Counted from the stretch's first letter, positions 1 to 8,477 are shown. The stretch: 10,946 nucleotides of DNA from Discostella pseudostelligera (GCA_036940085.1 JALLBK010001306.1:1-10946); one strand, 5' to 3'. Notes: generated by a model not told the origin, from the sequence alone. Numbers and translations: made by a program.

Positions 1-956
1 GATGATGATGATGATGACGACGGTAACGGTGGTGTTGGGCAATGTATTGGTTCGAATAGATTGCGCAAAGCACCCTTGCTGAGAATGGACCCAAATCCTC
101 CAAAAGGAAAAGTAAAATTGATCTGATGCACGGGATCTCTAACCAAACAACCCGCGTAATACAATGCCTATGACGAGTTCACACCCTCAAAACTTCTCTC
201 AAACTCCTCCATGTTGAAATATGTATCATCATCCATTATTATAAAGTAGTCTGGTAATCCTTCCATGATATTGTCCCGATAGTGCTGGTGAGCTTTCATC
301 AAGCCCGATGTCGGCCGAACTTGGGCACACATCCAACCAATCGGAATTTCCTTCTTTTGGAGCCATTGGCCTCTTGCATACTTCCCACGCATATGTCGAA
401 GGATATGGCTCGTACCCGACGGTGGTCGATTGCGACAGAAGGTAGATACTTTTTGGACATCTTCCCATGTTAAATATTTGTGACAATATGGATCAACATC
501 ATCGTTTTCGGTAACATTGAAGAAGTTTTGGACGGAGATGTGAGATGCAAATGTCGTGCGTTGTGCATGGAGCAAATCAAGTTGTAGTATGGATCCCACG
601 CTGAGAATGTCTACGATGAAAGATCGCGAGTAGTAGTTTGATGATGACGGATTGTAATTGCTGTTGCCGGAGAATTTGTTGATCTTTATATGCTGCGACA
701 ATGCTGTCGGATCTTGCTGTTTGATTTCGTGTCGTTGCGTAGGAAGTAGTTGAGCAACTTCACCTTGTTCACTATTGAATGGCGGTGCCGCGAGGCTACC
801 AATGATACCATGATGTGACACCACGATAACGAACGCTGAAACCAGGCAACACGCTATCAGCAGCAGCAGCAGCAACACCCTGGGTCGGAGTTTCCCTCTG
901 CGTGGCGAAGTCGTAGATTGCCCACATCTACAGCCCCTGAGCCTGACCGGTCGCCA
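1..956 (-). pseudogene. Fringe-like (GT31-type) glycosyltransferase, partial, with an in-frame stop
   Basis: Predicted Golgi or ER type II membrane glycosyltransferase that would add a sugar from a nucleotide-sugar donor. Reading down from position 878, a hydrophobic anchor (LLLLLLIACCLVSAFVIVV) is followed by a low-complexity stem. The luminal domain has FFNVTENDD, a Trp/Cys-rich stretch and YFIIMDDDTYFN; the DDD at 225-233 is the metal/donor-binding motif. The frame then meets TAG at 168-170. It continues without another stop to the window edge, encoding YYAGCLVRDPVHQ and FPFGGFGSILSKGALRNL, which are conserved positions after the DxD motif in this family. The TAG therefore interrupts conserved sequence and is not a natural end. 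No ATG exists in the open frame above 878 (it closes at a TGA at 957-959). The nearest plausible start, ATG at 1022-1024, lies in another frame and would need a splice. It could be a pseudogene, a strain-specific lesion or a base error. Family assignment is fairly secure; intactness is not. Confidence 0.6.
860..877 (-). repeat. (CAG/CTG)n trinucleotide run in the anchor of the glycosyltransferase
   Basis: Five to six tandem CAG units, read as CTG/TTG on the minus strand. They encode the poly-Leu start of the membrane anchor. Length changes in steps of three would keep the frame and only alter the anchor length. Confidence 0.6.
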
Positions 957-1160
957 TCATTATTTTTTGTCGTGCGAGGAGATGCCATAATATTATTGTC
1001 GAGTACCGAGTTCGTCATCGTCATGCCTCTTGGCCCACCCCATTGCTATTGTTCTTTTTAAGAAGAGCAGAGATGGAAGATGGGAAGGTATTCATATCGT
1101 GTTCGTATGCGGCGGCGCTCATGGTCCATGCCCGCCTGTACATGCCCTTGTTGCCCCTCT

Positions 1161-1223
1161 CTCCCGCCATTTCTCTGCCACGTGTCCGATCTTCTAGTCG
1201 AATCCAATAAAATTTGGCGGGAG
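1161..1223. promoter_or_regulatory. Inverted TGGCGGGAG pair (E2F-like) flanking a CACGTG box
   Basis: CTCCCGCCA at 1161-1169 is the exact reverse complement of TGGCGGGAG at 1215-1223. The right copy sits in TTTGGCGGGA, close to the E2F/DP consensus. CACGTG (a bHLH/bZIP-type core) lies between them at 1179-1184. The symmetry is visible in the sequence; binding by E2F or bHLH/bZIP proteins is inference. Confidence 0.3.
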
Positions 1224-1321
1224 CACCATCCCCCAAGATACTGCTACTTAAGCTCGCAATAATTAACAAAACACAAGATACAGAAAGGGGTTCGTCGTAC
1301 AAGATACTTAACGGCCTCCGT

Positions 1322-1454
1322 CATCACCTCCTCCCACATCCACAAAGATCCAAGAAGATCCACAACCACAACCACCCAACTCCAAGATCTTCCAAGATGA
1401 TGACGGTGCAGGACGAAATGAATGTTGTGGTTGTGGCAGTGGGTGATGGTGATG
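1322..1454 (+). repeat. Imperfect inverted repeat (potential hairpin) upstream of HSP90
   Basis: CCACAACCACAAC at 1360-1372 pairs perfectly with GTTGTGGTTGTGG at 1424-1436. An outer arm, 1322-1337, matches the complement of 1439-1454 at 12 of 16 positions, with a roughly 20-base bulge on the left side. It lies about 140 bases before the HSP90 ATG and so may be in the 5' leader. The transcript start is unknown. Confidence 0.45.
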
Positions 1455-1590
1455 GGCTATCGTAGCTTGGAAATCTTTCATCCTCCATAGGATATCGCAC
1501 ATTACTATCCACCATCAATCAGCCGACACTACAAGCCAAAGCCAAGTAGCCAGTACATATCATAACTTCGCCTCATTGCCAAGAACAAAC

Positions 1591-4053
1591 ATGATATTCT
1601 CACGCGCAGCAACTACCAGCCTCCTTGCCATTGCGGCAGTGGGCGGTGGCGCATTTGCATTCCTACCATCGTCGTCGCGTGCTCCTACTGCTTCGGCATG
1701 CCGTCGACGAGCGATGCCCAGCGTCATCGCTGTTGGTCCATTGGCCATGGTTTCGGACGGGGCCGTCATTGATGTCGAGGAGAAGACTGTGGATAGCAAC
1801 AAGGGGGAGGAGACGTATGAGTAAGTAGATGCTGAAATACTATGAGTCATCACGTCATCATTATTCAATTACATTTCCTCCTCATTTGGCAATAATATCG
1901 CATTCTTATGATCATGCAGATTCCAAGCCGACGTAGGTCGCGTCATGGACATCATCATCAACTCCCTCTATTCCAACCGTGATGTCTTCTTGCGTGAGCT
2001 TGTCTCGAACGCTGCCGACGCATGCGATAAGAAGCGTTTCCTTTCCATCACTTCTGATGATTCTGATGGAACCGATCTCGTCAAACCAACGATTAAGATT
2101 CGTTCCAACAAAGACGATAGGACTGTTATTATTGAAGACTCTGGTGTGGGTATGACCAAGAGTGAATTACAGAATAATTTGGGTAAGATTGCTCAATCGG
2201 GCACCAAGAAGTTTCTCGAGGCATTGGGAGAGGGCGGTGGTGGAGGAACCGATAGTGTCAACCTTATTGGACAATTTGGTGTAGGATTTTACTCGGCATA
2301 CTTGGTGGCCGATAAGGTCGAGGTGGTGACCAAGAGTATGCAGCCTAATTCGGTACAGCTTCGATGGACGTCCGATGCGAGTAGTCAGTACACTATTGCC
2401 GAAGATGCGGACGATAGCGATCCAATTGAAGGTTCGGGCACACGTCTCATTTTGCATCTCAAAGAGGATGCACTCGAATATCTCGAACCAACCAAACTCG
2501 AGGATCTCCTCCAACACTATTCGGAATTTGTGGAATTTCCAATCTCAGTATGGAAGGAAAAGACGGAATACAAACGCATACCAGACGATGAGGCCAATAA
2601 GGATCTACCCGAGGGCGAAGAACCCAAGATGAAGACAGTTCCCGAAACTACCCAGGGGTATGAACAAATGAATACCAACAAACCAATTTGGCTACGTTCA
2701 CCGTCGGATGTTACCGAGGAGGAATACAAGGATTTTTACCAATCGGCATTCCGGGCTTCGTATGATGAACCATTGGCGCATACCCACTTCTCACTCGAGG
2801 GACAAATCGAATGCAAGTCCATCTTGTACGTTCCTGGCATGTTGCCATTTGAGCTATCCCGAGATATGTTCGATGAGGACGCACGAAATATTCGCCTCTA
2901 CGTGAAACGTGTCTTTATCAATGATAAGTTTGAGGATATTGTCCCCCGATGGCTCAAATTTATCCGAGGTGTCGTCGATTCGCAAGATTTGCCCCTCAAT
3001 GTCTCCCGAGAGATATTACAAAAGTCCAAGGTATTGAGCATTATTAACAAACGTCTTGTGCGCAAGAGTCTCGATATGATTCGTGATATTGAGTCCGATG
3101 AGGATGATAGCAAGTACATTATGTTTTGGAATAACTTTGGCAAGTATCTGAAGGTGGGTGTGATTGAGGATTCACGCAATAAGGAGGATATCATCCCACT
3201 CTTGCGATTCTTCTCCTCGAAGAGTGGTGAGGAGTATACTAGTCTTGATCAGTATGTGGAGGGTATGAAAGAGAATCAGAAACAAATTTATTATGTTACC
3301 GCAGATGGCAAGGCAAAGGCACAACGCAGTCCAGCTGCGGAGAAGGTGCAAAGTCGAGGATATGAGGTTCTCTATTTGACAGAACCTCTCGATGAGATCA
3401 TGATTGAATCGGTAACGAAATATAAGGACTACAATTTGGTCGATGTCTCGAAGGAGGGTCTCAACTTGGACGACGAAGATAGGGAGGAACGAAAGAAGAA
3501 GGAAGAAGAGTTGAACGAGGATCACAAGGCTGTTAAGGAATATTTAGAGACGGTATTGGCGGGGAAAGTCCAAAAGGTGAAAATGACGGATCTACTCAGT
3601 GAAAGTCCAGCGGCATTGGTGCAGAGTGCGTATGGAATGAGCCCTACCATGCAACGGTACATGAAGGCGCAGAACGTTGCCAGCGGTGGCTCCGATGCTG
3701 GGATGATGGGTAGCTTCAACCAGGCCGTGTTGGAAGTTAATCCGAAACATCCTATCATCCGAGATTTGGAACGCATGATTGATTCCGAGGGCAGGGATAG
3801 CGATATGGCCAAGAACTTTGCAGTGTTATTGTATGATGTGGCAGCATTGACAAGTGGGTATGAAATTGAAGATTCGGGTGACTTTGCAGGTAGGATAATG
3901 TCCATCATGACGAGCAAGGCAAAGAGTGACATTATGGATGCAGAAGTCGAAACGGCGGATGTTGTTCAGGAGGAGCAAGTAGAAGATGTCGTTGCGACGA
4001 TGGAGGATGTGCAGGAAGTGGAGCCTGAGATGGACAATGAACAAACTGATTGA
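1591..4053 (+). CDS. HSP90: HSP90 molecular chaperone, organellar (probably plastid) form
   Basis: ATP-dependent chaperone of the HSP90/HtpG family, 787 aa, encoded by exons 1591-1820 and 1920-4053. Start: first ATG of the frame. Residues 1-26 form a signal-peptide-like segment ending in GGGAFAFLP, followed by a Ser/Arg-rich stretch. Phe at the predicted cleavage site resembles the ASAFAP motif of diatom plastid presequences. The ATPase domain begins at ETYEFQADVGR and has LREL (Glu103), SNAADA (Asn107), DSGVGMT (Asp150) and the lid GQFGVGFYSA (from residue 194). The middle domain has NKPIWLR and NVSRE (catalytic-loop Arg440, codon at 3007). The dimerisation domain follows. The last 38 residues are acidic and end EMDNEQTD, with neither the cytosolic MEEVD nor the ER KDEL ending. 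That agrees with an organelle location, though plastid rather than mitochondrion rests on the presequence alone. All key catalytic residues are intact. Confidence 0.95.
1821..1919 (+). other. Intron in the HSP90 gene (99 nt)
   Basis: Donor GTAAGT directly after ...TATGA and acceptor CATGCAG before ATTCC. Removing it joins GA to A, giving ETYE-FQADVGR in frame, the normal beginning of an HSP90 ATPase domain. Without splicing the frame stops at the TAA at 1822-1824. The intron falls between the presequence/linker and the mature domain. Confidence 0.93.
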
Positions 4054-4282
4054 GTTCACAACTTCCATGCGCCACTCGGAATGTTTCACGAACTCAACAC
4101 AGGAATGCATTGTCAGCCGCTCAGAGAGATTGGCAAATGATAATAGATATTAATGAAATGGTTTCACGCACTATTTTGACTGTGGTGTGTCTATGATTAA
4201 TCAATTATAAGTTCAACACCTCCTACTGCACACCTCGCCCACGTAGCCGTAGCCTTAATCTCAATATAGCACTTGAGTTACT
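4054..4282. other. Convergent spacer between HSP90 and the AAAP transporter
   Basis: About 230 A/T-rich bases between two converging genes. It should contain both 3' UTRs and poly(A) sites. No canonical AATAAA and no gene is visible. Confidence 0.5.
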
Positions 4283-5947
4283 CTAAATAGATCCAAAAAC
4301 ACTATTCAATGTGCAAACGAATACTCCGATGACCGAGAATATCAATATCACCCATGCAATTTTTATCGATTTGCTTTGAAGCTCTTCTCCGTCGGCGAAC
4401 ATCTGCAACGATTTCTCTATTGCTATGAACGCCCCGCATGGCAAAATAAATGCAATTACAAAAGCCATGCTTGATCCAATGAACGACCAAACAACATCTA
4501 CTCCGTTCACAGCGACAGCTCCTAGATAGCATGTACTTATTATCATAAGACTGCTTCCATAATGGGCAATTGCATTGCGAAAGATGTAATCGTTTTGGAT
4601 AGGTTCATGGCGTATTAATATGGAAGATCGCCGAAAGTGAACTTCCTCTTCTATAGAGTCTGGTAAAATTTCTGTAACTTCATCCTCCGTGACTATTGGC
4701 GCGTTTTGAATTGATTCAGAAGTGATGTTGCACCAATGAAATAAGCTCCAGTGGCACTTGACGATATCTGTCCGTGCACTGACGTTGCCAATCATGTTTG
4801 TCAGATGATGTGAACGATGATACCAAACATCCAATACCTCCAACAGTGCTTCCCTACAAGGCAATGCCATCATGGGCATAGCTAGCATAATGGTTAGCCC
4901 CGAACCAATTCTCCCCAACAAGAATAATAAATATTCTCCTTCATCTTCACCAGCTTGTCTCGAGATGGGTATGATCAGTAAAATGTTCCCCTGTGGATTG
5001 TTCCCAGCATATAAATATCCGCCAAGTCCAAACATGTACATCAGTGCAAACGATGCCCCTATCGCATACCGAATGACTTGTTTCGTTCGTTCACGAGTTG
5101 GTCGGGATAGTGAATTTTGGACGGCAATGATGTTGAATTGGCAAAGGAAGGCACATGTCGTGATAGGAAAGGAAAAGAGTATATCTTGAGTGGAAGGTAT
5201 CTTGAAGAACTCGATTGTGAAGTCAGTAGTGTGGCTTTTGTCAATATGGCTAATAGCGGATGATTGCGATGATTCCATGATGCGCTGCCACCCACCCCGA
5301 TTCAAGGCGATACAAAGAACGAAAATCGATGTTGATCCAACGTAACAGTTCCATCTCAAGGCATGAAGCGACCTTTGGAAAATGAATGGAAGTAAAATCA
5401 TAGTAATGGCAAGGAGAATGTGATCTCCATCAATATCCAATCGGAATACTTCCTGTGCTATCGGAGTCCATATATCCCGAATCAATACCATATACCCGAT
5501 AATCACCAACATTAGAAACACAAAAAGTAACCAGCTCACGCCTTCCTCCATCCTTTCTCCAAATGCACTCCGAACAACTTCTCCATAGCTTGATCCGCCC
5601 CCCCTGCGACTGGAGAGACATAGCATCATCAAACTCGTGTAGGTCATGTAGGCGGAAAGAATCATGGAGATGGTAGTGAATGCAATTCCACATTTGTAAA
5701 ATACAATGGGTAGTGAGAGGACTACCCCACCCACAATTGTGGCGATGAGATTGAATGTTGCGACAAATAGATTTGACTTGCGTTCGATAGAATCGAAGGG
5801 TGGAGCTAAATGGTCATAAGATTGGATGTGTTGTTCATGTTGATGGCGGTTATTGGTGGTAGCAGGCGCTAGGGCCAGAGTGGTGGTGATGCCGAAGTCC
5901 AGGACAGTCTCAGTCTCATTTTTGGTGATGGATTGGTAGTCTTTCAT
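4283..5947 (-). CDS. Amino acid/auxin permease (AAAP/SLC38-like) family transporter
   Basis: Predicted multi-pass membrane carrier of 554 aa, probably an amino acid:cation symporter; the substrate cannot be read from the sequence. The start is ATG at 5945-5947 (MKDYQSITKN). The frame opens only a few codons earlier, after a TAA, and has no other ATG. After a soluble N-terminus of about 55 residues comes the family hallmark first helix, FNLIATIVGGVVLSLPIVF, then GIAFTTISMILSAYMTYTSL. About ten or eleven hydrophobic segments follow in all, including FSFPITTCAFLCQFNI, the end of the central helices (MALPCREALLEV) and the C-terminal pair VVWSFIGSSMAFVIAFILP and WVILIFSVIGVFVCTL. A long acidic hydrophilic loop (EDEVTEILPDSIEEE) separates the N- and C-terminal membrane blocks. 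It is a single exon, tandem with the next gene to the right and convergent with HSP90. AAAP membership is well supported; location (plasma membrane, vacuole or other) is open. Confidence 0.85.
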   Translation of the reverse strand: MKDYQSITKNETETVLDFGITTTLALAPATTNNRHQHEQHIQSYDHLAPPFDSIERKSNLFVATFNLIATIVGGVVLSLPIVFYKCGIAFTTISMILSAYMTYTSLMMLCLSSRRGGGSSYGEVVRSAFGERMEEGVSWLLFVFLMLVIIGYMVLIRDIWTPIAQEVFRLDIDGDHILLAITMILLPFIFQRSLHALRWNCYVGSTSIFVLCIALNRGGWQRIMESSQSSAISHIDKSHTTDFTIEFFKIPSTQDILFSFPITTCAFLCQFNIIAVQNSLSRPTRERTKQVIRYAIGASFALMYMFGLGGYLYAGNNPQGNILLIIPISRQAGEDEGEYLLFLLGRIGSGLTIMLAMPMMALPCREALLEVLDVWYHRSHHLTNMIGNVSARTDIVKCHWSLFHWCNITSESIQNAPIVTEDEVTEILPDSIEEEVHFRRSSILIRHEPIQNDYIFRNAIAHYGSSLMIISTCYLGAVAVNGVDVVWSFIGSSMAFVIAFILPCGAFIAIEKSLQMFADGEELQSKSIKIAWVILIFSVIGVFVCTLNSVFGSI

Positions 5948-6478
5948 TGCATCAATCGAGAGATGCAACCCGAGGAATTCCTTTTAACGGCGCACCGGTC
6001 GATGGTAACGATAGCTGCAACGCTATTTGAGTTCAGGATACTAATACTATGATATGGGTGGTCGTCATGGTGGTGGATATGGGTTGATACGGAGGTTGAT
6101 GTGTATTGCGTATGGATAGGTAGCTGTCGATATTGATGTCTCCCCGCCAATATTTTCGCCTTCGCCAAATTCTCTTCCCGCAATTTTTGCCACATGGGAA
6201 TGTCCTCGCCTCCGCCATTATTATTTAAATTTTCGCGATGTGGGATATTCCACGTGGAGCAAAGGTAAAATCAGAGGAGATCAGAAATACGAAGTGGGAG
6301 AAGACGATGTGGTAACGAGTACCGAAGTAGATAGCTCAAGAGAAGATAATCGTTATCTTTTAGCTCAGCCTCACGCAAGAATAAGCGACTTTCATAATAA
6401 ATGAAATCTGAATGGAGTTTGGAAACTGTACAATCCGCTTCATTTCCAATTTCTGTCATCATTTGGCATAGTAGCTAC
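5948..6478. promoter_or_regulatory. Upstream region of the AAAP transporter / 3' flank of the TauE-SafE gene
   Basis: About 530 bases with no convincing gene. It contains a 10-base perfect palindrome TCCACGTGGA at 6249-6258, an A/T-rich ATTATTATTTAAATTT stretch near 6216-6230, and a GGCG-rich cluster at 6141-6170 (TCCCCGCCAA, TTTTCGCC and TTCGCCAAAT in succession) that looks E2F-like. Small open frames here are low-complexity and were not called. Confidence 0.4.
6249..6258. promoter_or_regulatory. CACGTG palindrome (G-box-like) upstream of the AAAP transporter
   Basis: TCCACGTGGA reads identically on both strands. It lies about 300 bases upstream of the transporter ATG. CACGTG is the core recognised by bHLH and bZIP factors in many eukaryotes; use here is inference. 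Confidence 0.3.
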
Positions 6479-7918
6479 CTACAACTGAAACTGAAAAATT
6501 GCCAACGCAGATTGAACGCCCATGGCCACAGCACTTATAGCAATAACCCCTCCAATACAGAAAGTGATGTACGAACTACGACCAGTCTTTCCCAGAAGGG
6601 CCGACATTACAGTTTGTCCAATGAGAGTCGAGATAAAGCCAATAACAAGGCAGAAGATGGCGTAGTCCGATTTCAGATAGCCAAAGATGAGAAAGCATAG
6701 TGCCGACGTGCTACTCGTGAAGAGAATCATGCATGCACTCGTAGCCGATGAGACTTGAGGATGTACACCAAGTGCCAGCATCAACGGTGCGGTGACCATG
6801 CCTCCACCGATACCGAACATACCCGCCGCAAGGCCAGCTAGGGTTGAGAGCAATGGATAAATGGTTGTATTTCGTTCGTTCCAATGGATATCAGATAAGA
6901 TAGGCCCACCGGACTCTTGTCTCTTAAGAATACCAGCCCGAACAATGAGCGTAAATAGTAGAATGCCAAGGAATAGCAGCGCCTCGCTGACCCAGTAGCA
7001 GGTGGTACCACATGAAAATTGACCAATGAGGCTGCCACCTTCCCCGCTGCCACCATCATTCGCAGGTGTTTGGTGTAGTATGTCAATAAATGCAACAACT
7101 GCAAATAACGAAACAAGCTTCAGGGCGTCATTGATGCACTGGGCTTTGATCGCTTGACGTTCAAAGTCAATGTTAGTACCATTTGACTGAGTTTCGACAT
7201 CACCTCCGACAGCTGGCAGTTTGTCGAACAACGGAGTACTTTCAGTGACTGATCCATTTTTGTTGTTGTTGTTGTTGCTGCTGCTGTTCCCTCCTCCCTG
7301 GGCAAGTTTCTTCTCTTCCTCTCGGTACATCTTCATCGCCTTAGTCAACGTCTCTCTTGCCGTTACAGTGAGCAGTAGCAGCATCAACACCAGGAGTAAG
7401 ATTTCAGGAAGCATCTTCTCAATGACCGCACCAACCAAAGCCCCGGCAATAGTCGCCGGAACAAGTAGCAGCATCAAATCCCAATCAATGGCCGGCCGAT
7501 TGGGATGGTTGGGGTGGAACTTTTGGACGTTCAGTACATTATTCGCAATGGCACCACCAAAGACTGTCACCGCCGACAATGGGATGGCGTATTTGACGGG
7601 GAAATGTAGTACTAAAGTGTAGACCGGGACGAGTATGCCGCCACCACCAATACCGCCACCAGCAGCCAACATAAGGCCAAGGATGGCGCAGCCGAAGCCG
7701 AGGTAGCTCTGAGGCCAACGGAGAGGGAAGATGCCGGGCAGCTGATCGCCGACAGCTCCCGCCAGGCGTCGTCGATCAGCAAGAGCATTGGACAAGTAGT
7801 ACTTCCACGTCTCCTGAGTGAGCGATGTGGCGATGACAATGGCAGCTACGAAGAGTGCAGACGAAGCTACCACGGCAGTAATTCTTTTGGATTCAGGATG
7901 ATTCATTGTCATTGTCAT
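6479..7918 (-). CDS. TauE/SafE family membrane protein (sulfite/sulfonate exporter-like)
   Basis: Predicted 479-aa multi-pass membrane transporter of the TauE/SafE family, whose known members move sulfite, sulfoacetate or related organic anions; the exact substrate here is unknown. The family's two-fold repeat is clear: AAGGGIGGGGILVPVY at residues 85-100 and FGIGGGMVTAPLMLALGVHP at 368-387. Each is the glycine-rich re-entrant motif followed by a conserved Pro. Residues 1-32 include a hydrophobic segment that could be a signal peptide or first helix. The halves are joined by a hydrophilic loop (about 195-260) with a Ser/Asn homopolymer run and many charges. A Cys-containing loop (FSCGTTCYWV, from about 301) precedes the second half. 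The start is the first of three closely spaced ATGs (MTMTM). Single exon. The size fits the eukaryotic members, which are longer than bacterial ones because of the central loop. Confidence 0.88.
   Translation of the reverse strand: MTMTMNHPESKRITAVVASSALFVAAIVIATSLTQETWKYYLSNALADRRRLAGAVGDQLPGIFPLRWPQSYLGFGCAILGLMLAAGGGIGGGGILVPVYTLVLHFPVKYAIPLSAVTVFGGAIANNVLNVQKFHPNHPNRPAIDWDLMLLLVPATIAGALVGAVIEKMLPEILLLVLMLLLLTVTARETLTKAMKMYREEEKKLAQGGGNSSSNNNNNKNGSVTESTPLFDKLPAVGGDVETQSNGTNIDFERQAIKAQCINDALKLVSLFAVVAFIDILHQTPANDGGSGEGGSLIGQFSCGTTCYWVSEALLFLGILLFTLIVRAGILKRQESGGPILSDIHWNERNTTIYPLLSTLAGLAAGMFGIGGGMVTAPLMLALGVHPQVSSATSACMILFTSSTSALCFLIFGYLKSDYAIFCLVIGFISTLIGQTVMSALLGKTGRSSYITFCIGGVIAISAVAMGVQSALAIFQFQL
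7259..7285 (-). repeat. Trinucleotide run coding for Ser/Asn in the TauE/SafE central loop
   Basis: Successive TTG and CTG triplets on the plus strand encode a five-residue Asn run next to Ser residues in the hydrophilic loop between the two membrane halves. Such runs commonly vary in length without harming the fold. Confidence 0.6.
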
Positions 7919-8477
7919 TGATGATGGGGTGATGGGGATGGGGATAGGAGGTGATGGTGATGCAAAGGCAAAGGCAAGTGCATCTCAATCTTCTCCTTGC
8001 ACACAACATCATCATCTTGCATCTCAAATGCTGCGGCGACGCTTCCACGTGGTCTCTTCTAATTATGGTCCACATTGGACTCGAATGCCACGTGGATTCT
8101 CAGCAATCCTGCTCTGCATGCACATGCACCAAAGCAACCTCACAAAACACAACCGACCATGACCGCCGCCGCCGCCCCGTATGGACTCCTTCCAAAGCAA
8201 TCCGGGCAAAAGATATCATTACATCCAGCGATATGATGATACGATCAACCAACAGTACAAAAATGGGCATAAATGAAATATTGATCTGCGCAGAATTATT
8301 ATCCTATTGACTAGAGTACCTAAAATTAATTCATCCTAAATATTCTACCCTAAAAAGCACGCTGCTTTGATGTACAGAATTAACACATCCATTCCCTTCC
8401 ACATGAACAAGAGTCAGGATTGCACACATTACCACCACCTCTGACCAACGAGAACATCCACCGCGTGCAATAATATA
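7919..8477. promoter_or_regulatory. Upstream region of the TauE-SafE gene / 3' flank of the HSF gene
   Basis: About 560 bases without a supported gene. The first 60 bases next to the TauE/SafE ATG are GGGGAT/GATG-rich. Two CCACGTGG palindromes sit at 8045-8052 and 8088-8095, 43 bases apart and 127-177 bases upstream of the ATG. The part nearest 8300-8477 is A/T-rich and should be the 3' UTR of the HSF gene. Frames open on the plus strand here show no family features. Confidence 0.4.
8045..8095. promoter_or_regulatory. Paired CCACGTGG palindromes upstream of the TauE/SafE gene
   Basis: Two identical 8-base palindromes, 8045-8052 and 8088-8095, with starts 43 bases apart (about four helical turns) in the likely promoter. 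Paired, in-phase sites suggest a real bHLH/bZIP target, but this is inference. Confidence 0.35.

Larger units (their letters stand above)
1025..1590. promoter_or_regulatory. Divergent intergenic region between the glycosyltransferase and HSP90
   Basis: About 570 bases with no convincing gene; the short open frames here are low-complexity. It should hold the promoters of both neighbours. Visible elements are a 9-base inverted pair of TGGCGGGAG (1161-1169 and 1215-1223), a CACGTG hexamer between them (1179-1184), a CCAAT pentamer at 1204-1208, and a purine/CA-rich stretch at 1321-1457 that can fold into an imperfect hairpin. No perfect nGAAnnTTCnnGAAn heat-shock element was found by eye. Function is inferred from position only. 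Confidence 0.5.

Noticed and set aside
168..182. 15-nt GT-AG intron that would remove the TAG from the glycosyltransferase
   Set aside because: It keeps the frame, but introns this small are known only from exceptional lineages such as some ciliates, and the other introns here are 99-437 nt. A lesion or sequencing error is simpler.
1380..1480. Heat-shock elements before HSP90 (ATCTTCCAAGAT, GGAAATCTTTC)
   Set aside because: Each departs from alternating nGAAn/nTTCn units and there is no run of three perfect units, so HSF control of this gene cannot be claimed.
1214..1518. Several short open frames on both strands in the HSP90 upstream region
   Set aside because: They encode only repetitive His/Pro/Ser or Trp/Gly/Cys stretches produced by CCA/TGG-type repeats.
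8041..8130. Possible tRNA or small RNA in the spacers
   Set aside because: No cloverleaf arms or A/B box pair could be recognised by eye in any spacer.
7929..8310. Plus-strand open frames upstream of the TauE/SafE gene
   Set aside because: No recognisable domain, biased composition, and they overlap likely promoter and 3' UTR sequence.
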